NCBI GenBank assembly: GCA_049297695.1
Contig: JBAQUT010000017.1
Location: 1 to 26,730 of the forward strand
From: JACKLD01 sp049297695
GTDB taxonomy: Bacteria; Pseudomonadota; Alphaproteobacteria; UBA2136; UBA6156
Reading direction: 5' to 3'
DNA length: 26,730 nucleotides
The translations under genes were made by a program, and so were the position numbers. Under the pieces are notes generated by a model. It did no database searches and had not been told where the DNA came from. It saw nothing but the letters and a program-made list of their open reading frames with translations. Positions 1 to 7,079 of the stretch are shown here, one piece after another (positions within the stretch are counted from its first letter, which is position 1; every line of letters starts with the position of its first letter).

Positions 1-3
1 GCC

Positions 4-1092
4 TTAAGCCGCTGCCACGGGCACCTTGCCGAATGTGCGCAAGAACGCCCCATGGCTTTCGTAAAACAGCCTCAGGTCGCCGATACCATACTTCAACATG
101 GCCAACCGTTCAACCCCTGCCCCGAACGCAAAACCTGTATATTTTTCAATGTCCACTCCACCCACGGCCAGAACATTGCGGTGTACCATGCCGCAGCCCA
201 AAATCTCCAGCCAGCCTGTGTTTTTACAAATTCGGCAGCCGTTCCCACTGCAGAAGGTACATTCCATATCCAGCTCGGCACTCGGCTCGGTGAACGGGAA
301 ATAGTGAGGGCGGAGGCGGGTCTTCACGTCTTTCCCGAAATAGATTTTATAAAACTCACTCAGCACGCCGCGCATGTGGCCCATGGTGACGCCTTCTTCC
401 ACCAGCATGCCTTCCACTTGGTGGAACTGGGGGGTGTGGGTCAGGTCGTAATCGCGCCGATACACGCGGCCGATGCCCATGACGCGGAAGGGAGGTTTGT
501 GGGCCTCCAGCGTGTGAACCTGCACGTTGCTGGTTTGGGTGCGGAGGAGTTTGCGAACGCCGTTCACCTGCAGGTAAAACGTATCTTGGTCTTGGCGGGC
601 GGGGTGGTCGGCGTCAAAGTTGAGTTTTTCAAAATTGTAGGCATCGTGCTCCAATTCGGGGCCGTAGGCGTGCACAAAGCCAAGGCTTTTCAGCGCGGCG
701 GCAATGTCTTCCATGGCCGCCGTAAGGGGGTGGATGCGCCCCACGCCCTGTGCGGCGCCCAAGGCGGCAAAGCCTGCAAAATCGGCGGGGAGGGTAACAT
801 CCACCGCTTCTTCGGCCAGTTTGGCGTCCATGGCGGCGGTTTCCAGCACATCTTTGCGGGCGGCAAGGGCGCTTTGCACGGCTTCCCGCACGGCGTTCAC
901 CACGGCGCCGCGGGTTTTACGGTCTTCGGGGCTGAGGGTGCCCAGTTCTTTCAGCAAGACCGTAATCTGGCCTTTGCCGCCCAGGTAGTGCACGCGCACA
1001 TCCTCCAGCGCGGGCAACGTGGCGGCGGCGGCAATGGCAGCAAGGGCGGCGGTTTGAAGGGCGGTGTAATCCATGGGTTGGTTATACGGCAT
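4..1092 (-). CDS. pheS: Phenylalanine--tRNA ligase alpha subunit
   Basis: Catalytic alpha subunit of the cytoplasmic (alpha-beta)2 PheRS, which charges tRNA-Phe with phenylalanine using ATP. The 362-residue product has the usual family length: an N-terminal coiled-coil tRNA-binding arm (about 1-90), then a class II synthetase core. Visible signatures are the RTQTSNVQ segment, motif 2 around FRVMGIGRVYRRD, a Cys-rich loop (CTFCSGNGCRICK followed by GWLEILGCGMVH) typical of bacterial PheS, and motif 3 GFAFGAGVERLAM. No clear Shine-Dalgarno precedes either the ATG at 1092 or the in-frame ATG at 1074 (MDYTALQ), so the start is uncertain by six codons. pheT would be expected beyond base 1 on the same strand but is outside the window. 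Unlike the usual rpmI-rplT-pheS-pheT string, two other genes separate it from rplT. Confidence 0.97.
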   Translation of the reverse strand: MPYNQPMDYTALQTAALAAIAAAATLPALEDVRVHYLGGKGQITVLLKELGTLSPEDRKTRGAVVNAVREAVQSALAARKDVLETAAMDAKLAEEAVDVTLPADFAGFAALGAAQGVGRIHPLTAAMEDIAAALKSLGFVHAYGPELEHDAYNFEKLNFDADHPARQDQDTFYLQVNGVRKLLRTQTSNVQVHTLEAHKPPFRVMGIGRVYRRDYDLTHTPQFHQVEGMLVEEGVTMGHMRGVLSEFYKIYFGKDVKTRLRPHYFPFTEPSAELDMECTFCSGNGCRICKNTGWLEILGCGMVHRNVLAVGGVDIEKYTGFAFGAGVERLAMLKYGIGDLRLFYESHGAFLRTFGKVPVAAA

Positions 1093-1130
1093 ACGGTAAC
1101 AAAAGAAAAGGGCGCCTTTGGGCTTGAAAA

Positions 1131-1191
1131 TTAGGTGTTACCCCCCCCCATAACGTCATTTCTTGGGGGTCCAAACCCTAGGAACACCTAA
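1131..1191. other. Inverted repeat with C-run in the pheS leader region
   Basis: TTAGGTGTT at 1131-1139 is the exact reverse complement of AACACCTAA at 1183-1191. Between them lie a run of about nine C (1141-1149) and a GGGGGTCC...ACCC segment that could form an alternative inner hairpin. Read on the minus strand, the outer stem is followed by TTTT just upstream of pheS, so it could act as an attenuator-like element. The large loop makes this weak. No Phe-rich leader peptide is visible. Confidence 0.35.
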
Positions 1192-1219
1192 AACTTTACT
1201 CAAACCCAAGAGGTTCGAA

Positions 1220-1441
1220 ATGACATCGAATAGGCAGGATGCCTTGAATAAAATCCATGCCCAAAGACTAACAATCATCGAACACTTGCCAAAATGGGAG
1301 GCTGCAATACGAAGCGGAAATCAAGGGTTGGCGGACTTCCATCTCCGTACAATCCGAAATGCTCAGAATACTATTCGCTCTGAGAAGGCAACGGCGGGAG
1401 TTTACATTCCTGACGATGCCGCCGACTTCTGGCATCCTTGA
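1220..1441 (+). CDS. Small hypothetical protein, 73 aa
   Basis: Unrecognised small soluble protein, charged and mostly helical in appearance (MTSNRQDALNKIHAQ... ending DDAADFWHP), with no signal peptide or membrane segment. The ATG at 1220 is chosen because AAGAGG lies six bases upstream; an in-frame TTG at 1163 lacks such support. A strong intrinsic terminator follows directly (1454-1480), which argues that this is a real transcription unit. It lies on the opposite strand between a SpoU methylase and pheS, breaking an otherwise conserved ribosomal/pheS gene order, and its base composition is more AT-rich than pheS. Function unknown. Confidence 0.6.
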   Translation: MTSNRQDALNKIHAQRLTIIEHLPKWEAAIRSGNQGLADFHLRTIRNAQNTIRSEKATAGVYIPDDAADFWHP

Positions 1442-1453
1442 CATCAACTATGG

Positions 1454-1480
1454 CGGCCCCCGCAAGGGGGCCGTTTCTTT
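1454..1480 (+). terminator. Rho-independent terminator
   Basis: CGGCCCCC (1454-1461), loop GCAA, GGGGGCCG (1466-1473), then TTTCTTT. It lies 12 bases after the stop of the 73-aa plus-strand gene and touches the stop of the convergent methylase gene. Confidence 0.85.
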
Positions 1481-2021
1481 AGCGTTGCTGGGAGACGTAA
1501 TGATACATTAACACTGAAGCTGAACAGGCTACGTTGATGGAGTTGGCCATACCATGCATAGGAAGGTGTACCACGGCATCGCTGGCATCCAAGACTTCGG
1601 GAGCAACGCCATCATACTCACGCCCCAGAACGAAGGCGTGGGGTTGAGAACCATAGACATACGTGGTGTAGAGTTGGCTTTTATCAGATATTTCAAGAGA
1701 TAAAACTTTGTAACCTTGTTCTTTCGCACGTTGTACAGCCTCAAGGGTTGTGGGCAGATATTCCCACGCTATCCATCGCTCGGCCCCGCGAGAGGCTGTT
1801 TTGATTTTGGCATTCGGGGGAGTGATAGTAGTTCCGCACAAATAAACTTTGGATACCATAAGGGCTTCCGCCACACGGAGGATAGTCCCCACATTGTGGG
1901 CGACTTTCAGATTATCGAGAATGAGAATAAGCGGAAGTTTAGGTAAAGAAAAATAAGCCTCTTTTCCAACCTTGCCTTCACGAAGGCTGGTTTTGGAAAG
2001 AGGCTTATCGGTAGTGGTCAT
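1479..2021 (-). CDS. SpoU/TrmH-family RNA 2'-O-methyltransferase
   Basis: Predicted SPOUT-class enzyme that transfers a methyl group from S-adenosylmethionine to a ribose 2'-OH of tRNA or rRNA. All three SpoU motifs are visible in the 180 residues: motif 1 (LDNLKVAHNVGTILRVAEA), motif 2 (FVLGREYDGVAPEVLD) and motif 3 (LPMHGMANSINVACSASVL), which form the trefoil knot. It has only the minimal catalytic domain, without the N-terminal substrate-binding domain of RlmB or TsnR. AAGTAGGTG upstream supports the ATG at 2021, which sits eight bases after the rplT stop, so it probably belongs to the rpmI-rplT transcript. It is visibly more AT-rich than its neighbours. The exact RNA target cannot be read from sequence; a TrmL/TrmH-like tRNA enzyme is one option. 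Confidence 0.88.
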   Translation of the reverse strand: MTTTDKPLSKTSLREGKVGKEAYFSLPKLPLILILDNLKVAHNVGTILRVAEALMVSKVYLCGTTITPPNAKIKTASRGAERWIAWEYLPTTLEAVQRAKEQGYKVLSLEISDKSQLYTTYVYGSQPHAFVLGREYDGVAPEVLDASDAVVHLPMHGMANSINVACSASVLMYHYVSQQR

Positions 2022-2028
2022 GTTACAC

Positions 2029-2385
2029 CTACTTCAGCGCAGCCTTAGCCTTTTCAAACACCGTTTTGAAGGCGCCGGAATCGTGCATGGCGATGAAGGC
2101 CAGCACTTTGCGGTCCATGGCGATGCCGGCCAACTTCAGGCCGTTCATGAAGCGGCTGTAAGGCAGGCCCAGCTCACGGGCGGCAGCGTTGATGCGGATG
2201 ATCCAGAGTTTTTTGAATTCGCGCTTTTTGGTGCGGCGGTCGCGGTATTGGTACTGCATGGCTTTTTGGCCACGCAACACGGCAATACGGAAGCAGCTTT
2301 TGCTGCGGTTGAAGAAGCCGCGGGTGCGGGCGAGAACTTTTTTGTGGCGGCGGCGGTTGCCGGCGCCGTATGCTGCACGTGTCAT
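2029..2385 (-). CDS. rplT: 50S ribosomal protein L20 (bL20)
   Basis: Early 23S rRNA-binding assembly protein of the large ribosomal subunit. The 118-residue length is standard, with the basic N-terminal extension (MTRAAYGAGNRRRHKKVLARTRGF) and the globular C-terminal part including WIIRINAAARELGLPYSRF and AGIAMDRKVLAFIA. It lies 14 bases downstream of rpmI in the usual bL35-bL20 pair. In several bacteria L20 represses its own operon by binding the mRNA leader; whether that happens here cannot be told. The following gene is a methylase instead of pheS. Confidence 0.98.
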   Translation of the reverse strand: MTRAAYGAGNRRRHKKVLARTRGFFNRSKSCFRIAVLRGQKAMQYQYRDRRTKKREFKKLWIIRINAAARELGLPYSRFMNGLKLAGIAMDRKVLAFIAMHDSGAFKTVFEKAKAALK

Positions 2386-2399
2386 ATCATCAATCTCCC

Positions 2400-2759
2400 T
2401 TACTTAGCCGTTTTGGCGGCGGCTTTAACGGCAGCGGCTTTTTTGGCTTGGTTGCGCTGAAAACGGTTCAGCGGTTTGGCGGCGGCGTTGGTGGGTTTGG
2501 CTTCGGCCGCACGGCGCAACGCGTTTTTGATGGACATGGAGCGCTTGCGCTTGGCACCCAAAGCTGGAACCAACGCGTTGGCTTGCTCAAAGTTGGAATC
2601 GCTTACGTAGGTTGTGCCCGTGTTCAGGCGGGCTTTTTGGCCGCGCTTGGACAGGAAGTGGCCGTGGTGGCCCTTGCTGCGGATAATCTTGCCCGTGGCC
2701 GTGGCCTTACGGAACCGCTTGGCGGCTGCCTTGCGGGTTTTCATTTTGAAACCAGCCAT
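2400..2759 (-). CDS. rpmI: 50S ribosomal protein L35 (bL35) with long Lys/Ala C-terminal tail
   Basis: Large-subunit ribosomal protein. Residues 5-68 match the bL35 core (KMKTRKAAAKRFRKATATGK, the HHGHFLSKRG segment, then an ANALVPAL end). The family is normally 64-66 residues; this product has 119, the extra 50 or so being Ala/Lys/Arg-rich and partly repetitive (AKKAAAVKAAAKTAK at the end). AGGAG about seven bases upstream fixes the ATG at 2759; the open frame continues upstream to 2930 but without bL35 similarity. It heads the rpmI-rplT operon; infC, the usual upstream partner, is absent. The tail may contact rRNA, but that is inference. Confidence 0.93.
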   Translation of the reverse strand: MAGFKMKTRKAAAKRFRKATATGKIIRSKGHHGHFLSKRGQKARLNTGTTYVSDSNFEQANALVPALGAKRKRSMSIKNALRRAAEAKPTNAAAKPLNRFQRNQAKKAAAVKAAAKTAK

Positions 2760-2901
2760 AATGTGCTCCTGACGTGCCTTGCCTGTAAAAAAAGCAACGA
2801 TGTCATTTTCTGTTAGACTCAGCGTACAAGGTGCCGTGGCTGCTGAAATATCAAACACTTCAACGGCTCGGTCTTCCCAAAACCCTATGCGCAGTGGGGT
2901 G

Positions 2902-2930
2902 CATATGGCACGGGCAGCACAGGGCGTCAA
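2902..2930 (-). promoter_or_regulatory. Possible rpmI-rplT promoter
   Basis: On the minus strand, TTGACG (2930-2925), a 17-base spacer, then CATATG (2907-2902). The -35 is good and the -10 poor (3 of 6). It would give a leader of about 135 bases before rpmI, long enough for L20-type autoregulation. Confidence 0.4.
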
Positions 2931-2950
2931 GGGGTTTTACCAAAAAGGGC

Positions 2951-2979
2951 TTGAAAAGGGTGGGTGTGGGGCTTATATA
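2951..2979 (+). promoter_or_regulatory. Promoter placing transcription start at or next to an ATG
   Basis: TTGAAA (2951-2956), exactly 17 bases, then TATATA (2974-2979). The ATG of the next gene begins six bases later at 2986, so the predicted mRNA would be leaderless or nearly so. Confidence 0.6.
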
Positions 2980-2985
2980 GAAAGG

Positions 2986-3207
2986 ATGAGCAACGCACCC
3001 AAAACACCTGTTGTGGCCTTATTTTCAACCAATGCGAGTGTTCCTGAACACTTTGCGGGACGGGTTCATGCTGCTGATTTGGTGCGTGCAGCAATGGGCA
3101 GAGATAATGTTTCTCAGCCCCACACCAACCAACCTTTTGCCATTATTAAACGAGAAGAGCTTGAGGGTTATTTCCGTCATACGGCTAAATTGGGCTTGAG
3201 TGAGTAA
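2986..3207 (+). CDS. Small hypothetical protein, 73 aa
   Basis: Unrecognised soluble protein of 73 residues (begins MSNAPKTPVV; ends FRHTAKLGLSE) without signal peptide, membrane segment or cysteine. Contains a polar middle (GRDNVSQPHTNQPFAIIKREELEGYF). The ATG at 2986 is preferred because a good -35/-10 pair ends six bases upstream; the AAAGG directly abutting the ATG is too close to work as a Shine-Dalgarno, so leaderless translation is suggested. The open frame extends back to 2779 but that part overlaps the rpmI leader antisense and looks non-coding. Its stop codon abuts the stop of convergent accD with no spacer. Confidence 0.6.
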   Translation: MSNAPKTPVVALFSTNASVPEHFAGRVHAADLVRAAMGRDNVSQPHTNQPFAIIKREELEGYFRHTAKLGLSE

Positions 3208-4056
3208 TTAAGACTTAATATTTTTCAGAGTGTTAAGCAATTTCCCCACAACATCCCGCTGGTTGGCCCGTGGGGTCACCATGTCCACCATGCCGTGTTC
3301 CAGCAGGTATTCGGCGCGTTGGAAGCCTTCTGGCAGGGTTTGGCGGATGGTTTGCTCAATCACACGCGGGCCGGCAAAGCCGATGAGGGCGCCGGGTTCG
3401 GCCATGGTGACATCCCCCAACATGGCAAAGCTGGCGGTAACGCCCCCTGTGGTGGGGTGGGTGAGAAGCACAAGGTAGGGGAGGCCTGCATCCTTGAGGC
3501 TAGCAATGGCGGCGGTGCTGCGGGCCATTTGCATCAGGCTGAGCACGCCTTCTTGCATCCGTGCCCCGCCGCTGGCGGCAATGGCGAGGAGGGGGAGTTT
3601 TTGCTTTTCCGCCGTTTGGGCGGCCACCACCAAGGCTTCGCCCACGGCGCGGCTCATGCTGCCGGCCATGAAGGCAAAATCCAGCGCCACCACCATCACG
3701 GGCACCCCGCCCACGGTGCCGTGCACCACGCGGAAGGCATCCCGCACGCCGCCGGCGCGGGCGTCTTTCAGGCGGGCTTTGTAGGCTTTGCGGTCTTTGA
3801 ACTTCAGGGGGTCATCGGGTACATCCGGCACGGCAACAACCTTGGCGCTGCCCTCATCCAGCAGGTGGGCCAGGCGGGCGTCAATCTCCCAGGGCAAATG
3901 GTGGCCGCAGGCGGTGCACACATACAGGCTGGCAGGCAGTTCGGCGTCGTAAATCAGCTGGCCGCAGCCGGGGCATTTTTCCCAAATGTTGGCCGCCACC
4001 CCGCGTTTGGACGTTGTTTTGAGGCCGGGTTTGATGATGTCGGTGAGCCAGTTCAT
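3208..4056 (-). CDS. accD: Acetyl-CoA carboxylase carboxyltransferase subunit beta
   Basis: With AccA it forms the carboxyltransferase that moves CO2 from carboxybiotin to acetyl-CoA, giving malonyl-CoA for fatty-acid synthesis in the cytoplasm. The 282-residue length is typical. The N-terminus carries the zinc ribbon (CPGCG then CTACG, residues about 28-50), and the crotonase-fold carboxyltransferase domain follows with AASGGARMQEGVLSLMQMA, TTGGVTASFAMLGD and GFAGPRVIEQT. No clear Shine-Dalgarno precedes the ATG at 4056. Transcribed divergently from the 89-aa gene at 4122 across about 65 bases. folC or trpA, which are common neighbours of accD, are not present. Confidence 0.97.
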   Translation of the reverse strand: MNWLTDIIKPGLKTTSKRGVAANIWEKCPGCGQLIYDAELPASLYVCTACGHHLPWEIDARLAHLLDEGSAKVVAVPDVPDDPLKFKDRKAYKARLKDARAGGVRDAFRVVHGTVGGVPVMVVALDFAFMAGSMSRAVGEALVVAAQTAEKQKLPLLAIAASGGARMQEGVLSLMQMARSTAAIASLKDAGLPYLVLLTHPTTGGVTASFAMLGDVTMAEPGALIGFAGPRVIEQTIRQTLPEGFQRAEYLLEHGMVDMVTPRANQRDVVGKLLNTLKNIKS

Positions 4057-4121
4057 GGGGGCACACTAGCCTAAAAATTTCAAACTTGCCAGTTACCTCC
4101 ATTTGCATTACATGGCTGCTT

Positions 4122-4391
4122 ATGGATACGAAACATACAAACCCCTCACCTGAAGTTCAAAAGCTTCTTTTGGAAACCTTAAAATCGTCTGGGTTGAGCT
4201 GTATTCCAGCCCAATGCCCCCAAACGGGTGGGTACAGCATGGCTTTGTTTACGGTTGAAAGATTGCCGTTGTTTCAAACACCCTCAATATTTGCATCGCG
4301 GGGGGATGCCCATGAGGCGTTTCATGCATTGGTGGATGGTTTGAAAGGGACTAACCCTGATAAATTTGACTTTGAAAGCATGGCCCATTAG
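4122..4391 (+). CDS. Small hypothetical protein, 89 aa
   Basis: Unrecognised cytoplasmic protein (starts MDTKHTNPSPEVQKLLLETL, ends DKFDFESMAH). The first half resembles a short helix-loop region with two cysteines (LSCIPAQCPQ); no known motif is seen. The start is uncertain: a TTG at 4086 is in frame, but the ATG at 4122 is favoured because TTGCCA (4086-4091), 17 bases and TACATG (4109-4114) lie ahead of it, with seven bases to the ATG and no Shine-Dalgarno, another candidate leaderless gene. It precedes ppa by 36 bases on the same strand. Confidence 0.55.
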   Translation: MDTKHTNPSPEVQKLLLETLKSSGLSCIPAQCPQTGGYSMALFTVERLPLFQTPSIFASRGDAHEAFHALVDGLKGTNPDKFDFESMAH

Positions 4392-4427
4392 GTTGGGCCG
4401 AGTTTATTAACATCTAGGAGAACGCCC

Positions 4428-4955
4428 ATGTCCATCCACGACCTGACCGCCGGCAAAGAACCCCCCCACGACATTTACGTGGTGGTGGAAAACCCCCGCC
4501 ACGTGGTGGGTGTGAAGTATGAAATGGACCACGACACGGGGATGATTTTTGTGGACCGTTTTGCGCCCATGCCCATGGCGTTTCCCGCCCATTACGGGTT
4601 TATTAACAACACGTTGGGGGGAGATGGCGACCCCGTGGACGCCTTTGTTTACACGGATATCCCCGTGGTGCCCGGCGCCGTGGTGCGCTGCCGCCCCGTG
4701 GGTGTGCTGCTGACCACCGATGAAAGCGGGGAAGATGCCAAGCTGATTTGTGTGCCCCACAAAAAGCTAGACCCCCGGTTTGAGAACATTCAAAACTACA
4801 CCGATTTGCCGGAGTTGTTTATCAAACAACTGGAGCAGTTTTATATGCATTACAAAAACTTGGAAGCGGGCAAATGGGTGAAGTGCGCTGGCTGGGGCGA
4901 TGCCAAAAAAGCCATGGAGATTGTGGCCAAGGGGATTGAGGACGCGAAGAAGTAG
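4428..4955 (+). CDS. ppa: Inorganic pyrophosphatase
   Basis: Soluble family I pyrophosphatase (EC 3.6.1.1), hydrolysing pyrophosphate to two phosphates with Mg2+ and so pulling biosynthetic reactions forward. The 175-residue length matches the bacterial hexameric enzyme. The family signature GDGDPVDAFV with its metal-binding aspartates is at about residues 64-73, YGFINNTLGGDGDPVD precedes it, and the conserved KxxGKW-like end (YKNLEAGKWVKCAGWGD) is present. CTAGGAGAA upstream is a strong ribosome binding site for the ATG at 4428. Ends two bases before the stop of the convergent gene. Confidence 0.97.
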   Translation: MSIHDLTAGKEPPHDIYVVVENPRHVVGVKYEMDHDTGMIFVDRFAPMPMAFPAHYGFINNTLGGDGDPVDAFVYTDIPVVPGAVVRCRPVGVLLTTDESGEDAKLICVPHKKLDPRFENIQNYTDLPELFIKQLEQFYMHYKNLEAGKWVKCAGWGDAKKAMEIVAKGIEDAKK

Positions 4956-4957
4956 GA

Positions 4958-5230
4958 TTAAATCGCTGTGAGAGTGACAGTCTCCAAGTCGTCATGGATT
5001 TGGACCTTGACAGTCTTATTGCACGAAAAGGGTAAGGCCTCTGTTTCAGTCCCGTTGTGTTGGAATTGAACAGGAATGCTGGTTTTGTTTGATTCAAGCC
5101 ATAAACGAACAAAGAATTGGTCTTTCCCACGGATGATTTCTGAAACAAGGGCGGTATGGTTTGCCGCGGGCATTTTAACGCCGCCTACAGGATGTGCGTA
5201 GATTTGTGCCGTGATGGGGAACGAAGCCAT
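4958..5230 (-). CDS. Hypothetical protein, 90 aa
   Basis: Unrecognised small protein (starts MASFPITAQIYAHPVGGV; ends DDLETVTLTAI). The alternating hydrophobic/polar pattern suggests mostly beta strands; there is no signal peptide. The ATG at 5230 is chosen because AAAGG lies about seven bases upstream; the upstream open frame to 5398 runs through AT-rich promoter-like DNA and is unlikely to be translated. Transcribed divergently from the EF-hand gene across 170 bases and convergent with ppa. AT-rich compared with ppa. Confidence 0.6.
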   Translation of the reverse strand: MASFPITAQIYAHPVGGVKMPAANHTALVSEIIRGKDQFFVRLWLESNKTSIPVQFQHNGTETEALPFSCNKTVKVQIHDDLETVTLTAI

Positions 5231-5344
5231 GAGATGCCTTTCTTTGGGAAGATAGAAGCGGAAGTGTATGGTTTTTGGGTACATACGGCAAGCATTTTGA
5301 ACTGAAAATATGCAACACTGCCTTAAAATATATTGTTTTTCAAT

Positions 5345-5373
5345 ATGACATAGACGGTATGATTTGATATACG
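5345..5373 (+). promoter_or_regulatory. Promoter of the EF-hand gene
   Basis: ATGACA (5345-5350), 17 bases, TATACG (5368-5373), giving a leader of about 20 bases that contains the AGGAG ribosome binding site of the gene at 5401. Confidence 0.5.
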
Positions 5374-5400
5374 TTGAATGAAAGTACAGGAGAAGCAACC

Positions 5401-5811
5401 ATGGCCATTAACCCTTTAAGCCCCACCGCCATTCAGCAGGCGATGTTCAAGCGGGCGGATAGCAATAAATCGGGTAAATTGGACAGTGTCGAGTTTGCCA
5501 AGGCGCTTACCCAAGCCCAAGGCAAGCCCGTGAGCGAGGCCCAAGCCAAGGCGGCGTTGAAGCAGTTAGACGCCGACGGCGATGGCGCCGTGAACGTGAG
5601 CGAGTTTGAAAAGGCCAACGTGGCAGCGGCCCAGAGCGCGGCCAGCGCCAAACCCAACTTGTACCAAGCCCTTCAAACCGCGGGCATTGCCCAAGCCAAC
5701 ACCGACAGTTACACCAGTTTGCTGCAAGGCAGTTTGAACGGGACGTTCAACGCCACGGGCGCCTTGGTGGGCCAGATAGTGGGCGGGGCGATTACAAATA
5801 AAATTGCGTAA
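5401..5811 (+). CDS. EF-hand calcium-binding protein
   Basis: Predicted Ca2+-binding protein of 136 residues with a paired EF-hand. Loop 1 is residues 20-31 (D20, N22, S24, K26, D28, E31) and loop 2 is residues 57-68 (D57, D59, D61, A63, N65, E68); both have Gly at loop position 6 and Glu at position 12. After them comes an Ala-rich linker and a glycine-rich hydrophobic C-terminal segment (ALVGQIVGGAIT). No signal peptide is visible at the N-terminus (MAINPLSPTAIQQAMF), so the protein is cytoplasmic or leaves by another route. CAGGAGAAG upstream supports the ATG at 5401. Whether it is a sensor or buffer is unknown. Confidence 0.85.
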   Translation: MAINPLSPTAIQQAMFKRADSNKSGKLDSVEFAKALTQAQGKPVSEAQAKAALKQLDADGDGAVNVSEFEKANVAAAQSAASAKPNLYQALQTAGIAQANTDSYTSLLQGSLNGTFNATGALVGQIVGGAITNKIA

Positions 5812-5816
5812 CTGTT

Positions 5817-6995
5817 TTAACTTTCCGTTCCCGTCCGTTTTAATTCAATCACCTCGGCTGTGGTGCTGGAGGGGAGGCCTTTGAGGGATTTGATTTTCCC
5901 CAACTGGCGCTCCAACTGGTTGGTGCGGGTGCTGGCCAGCACGTCGTAATCGCGCCCCAAGGTGGCCAGCTTTTCGCCAAACTTGCCAAAGGCCTCGCTG
6001 TAGCGGCCCCATTGGTCTTGGAAATCGGCCAAAATACGGAGGATGTCGCCCGTGGTGCGTTCCAGCTGGAAGTTCTCCACCGCCTGCCGGATAACCGCCA
6101 AAATGGCAAACAACGTGGTGGGGCTGCACAATATAACTTTGCTGGCCAGCGCCGTATCCAAAATCGCGCGGTCGTGCTCCAGCAAAAAGGCGTACACCTG
6201 CTCGTTGGGGATGAACACCAGCGTGTAATCCAACGTGCTGTCTCCCCCTTCCGCCAGTGTGGCGTATTCCCGTTTGGAGGCCTCCGCCACGCGGGCCCGG
6301 GCTTCTTTGATAAACTGCTTCAACGCCTGCTCTTTGGTGGCCACGTGCTCGGCTTCCAACCACACCAAGTATTGGTCCAGTGGAAACTTCACATCCATGT
6401 GCACCACGCGTTGGTTGGGCAAAAAGAAGGTGTAATCGGGTTGGCGTTTTTGGCCGTCGCTGCTGGTAAGAGTACCTTGGCGCAGGTAGTTGATGCCTTC
6501 CACAAACCCTGCCAAGCGAAGCACATCATCCGCCATCCTATCCCCCCATTGGCCACGGATGCGGCTGTTGGTGAGGGCGGTTTTCAGGTCGGTGGTGGTG
6601 GCGCGCAAATGCTCCATTTGGGTGCTGCTTTTGGCCAGTTGTTCGGCCAATGTGGCAAACTTAGCGGCGCGGTCTTTGTCCAGCGTGGTTACCAACTCGT
6701 TCACCTTTTTCAGCTCGGCGTTCATCAGGGCCAGGTTTTGGTCAATCAATTGCTTTTTGGAATCCAACTCTTTGTCGGAAAGTTCGGCCCGTTTGTCCAT
6801 GTTCTGCTCGGCCAGTTGGAGGAGTTGCTGGGTGGCTTGTTGGCTGACCGTGGCCAACACCTCGCCGCTGAGGGCTTGGAAGGTTTGGCGCATATCCGCC
6901 GTGCTGCGTTGTTGCTGCTTAAAAAGCCACCATGCGGCGGCAAAGCCCAACATGAGTCCTATCAGCAACATAGCAAGGGGGAGAATGGTTTCCAT
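5817..6995 (-). CDS. rmuC: DNA recombination protein RmuC
   Basis: RmuC-family protein; in E. coli loss of rmuC raises inversion at short inverted repeats, and the domain is related to restriction-type nucleases. The 392 residues begin with one N-terminal membrane anchor (LPLAMLLIGLMLGFAAAWWLF, about 5-25), followed by a long coiled coil (about 30-140), then the RmuC domain with RGQWGD, VEGINYLRQGTL, PDYTFFLPNQRVVHMDVKFPLDQY (the likely D...K catalytic region) and DYTLVFIPNEQVYAFLLEHD. Convergent with the EF-hand gene, six bases between stops. Start ATG at 6995; no strong Shine-Dalgarno is evident. Confidence 0.95.
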   Translation of the reverse strand: METILPLAMLLIGLMLGFAAAWWLFKQQQRSTADMRQTFQALSGEVLATVSQQATQQLLQLAEQNMDKRAELSDKELDSKKQLIDQNLALMNAELKKVNELVTTLDKDRAAKFATLAEQLAKSSTQMEHLRATTTDLKTALTNSRIRGQWGDRMADDVLRLAGFVEGINYLRQGTLTSSDGQKRQPDYTFFLPNQRVVHMDVKFPLDQYLVWLEAEHVATKEQALKQFIKEARARVAEASKREYATLAEGGDSTLDYTLVFIPNEQVYAFLLEHDRAILDTALASKVILCSPTTLFAILAVIRQAVENFQLERTTGDILRILADFQDQWGRYSEAFGKFGEKLATLGRDYDVLASTRTNQLERQLGKIKSLKGLPSSTTAEVIELKRTGTES

Positions 6996-7079
6996 AACCT
7001 TACCTTAGCACACATCGCCCCTTGTGGAAGGGGTTGGTTTGCCCTTACGATGGGGCAGTATAACAAGAAAGGATATTCC

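Noticed and set aside
52..1134. 360-aa plus-strand open frame antisense to pheS
   Set aside because: pheS is unmistakable on the other strand; the antisense product is His/Gly/Val-rich with no motif and is a codon-bias shadow.
1093..1219. Phe-rich leader peptide or T-box controlling pheS
   Set aside because: No Phe-codon run or T-box core sequence is visible; only a weak inverted repeat with a long loop remains.
3295..4074. 259-aa plus-strand open frame antisense to accD
   Set aside because: Gly/His/Ala-rich shadow of accD with no ribosome binding site or recognisable domain.
6012..7079. Long plus-strand frame joined to the exported Ala-rich protein
   Set aside because: It is antisense to rmuC; the true protein starts at 7080 with its own signal peptide and ribosome binding site.
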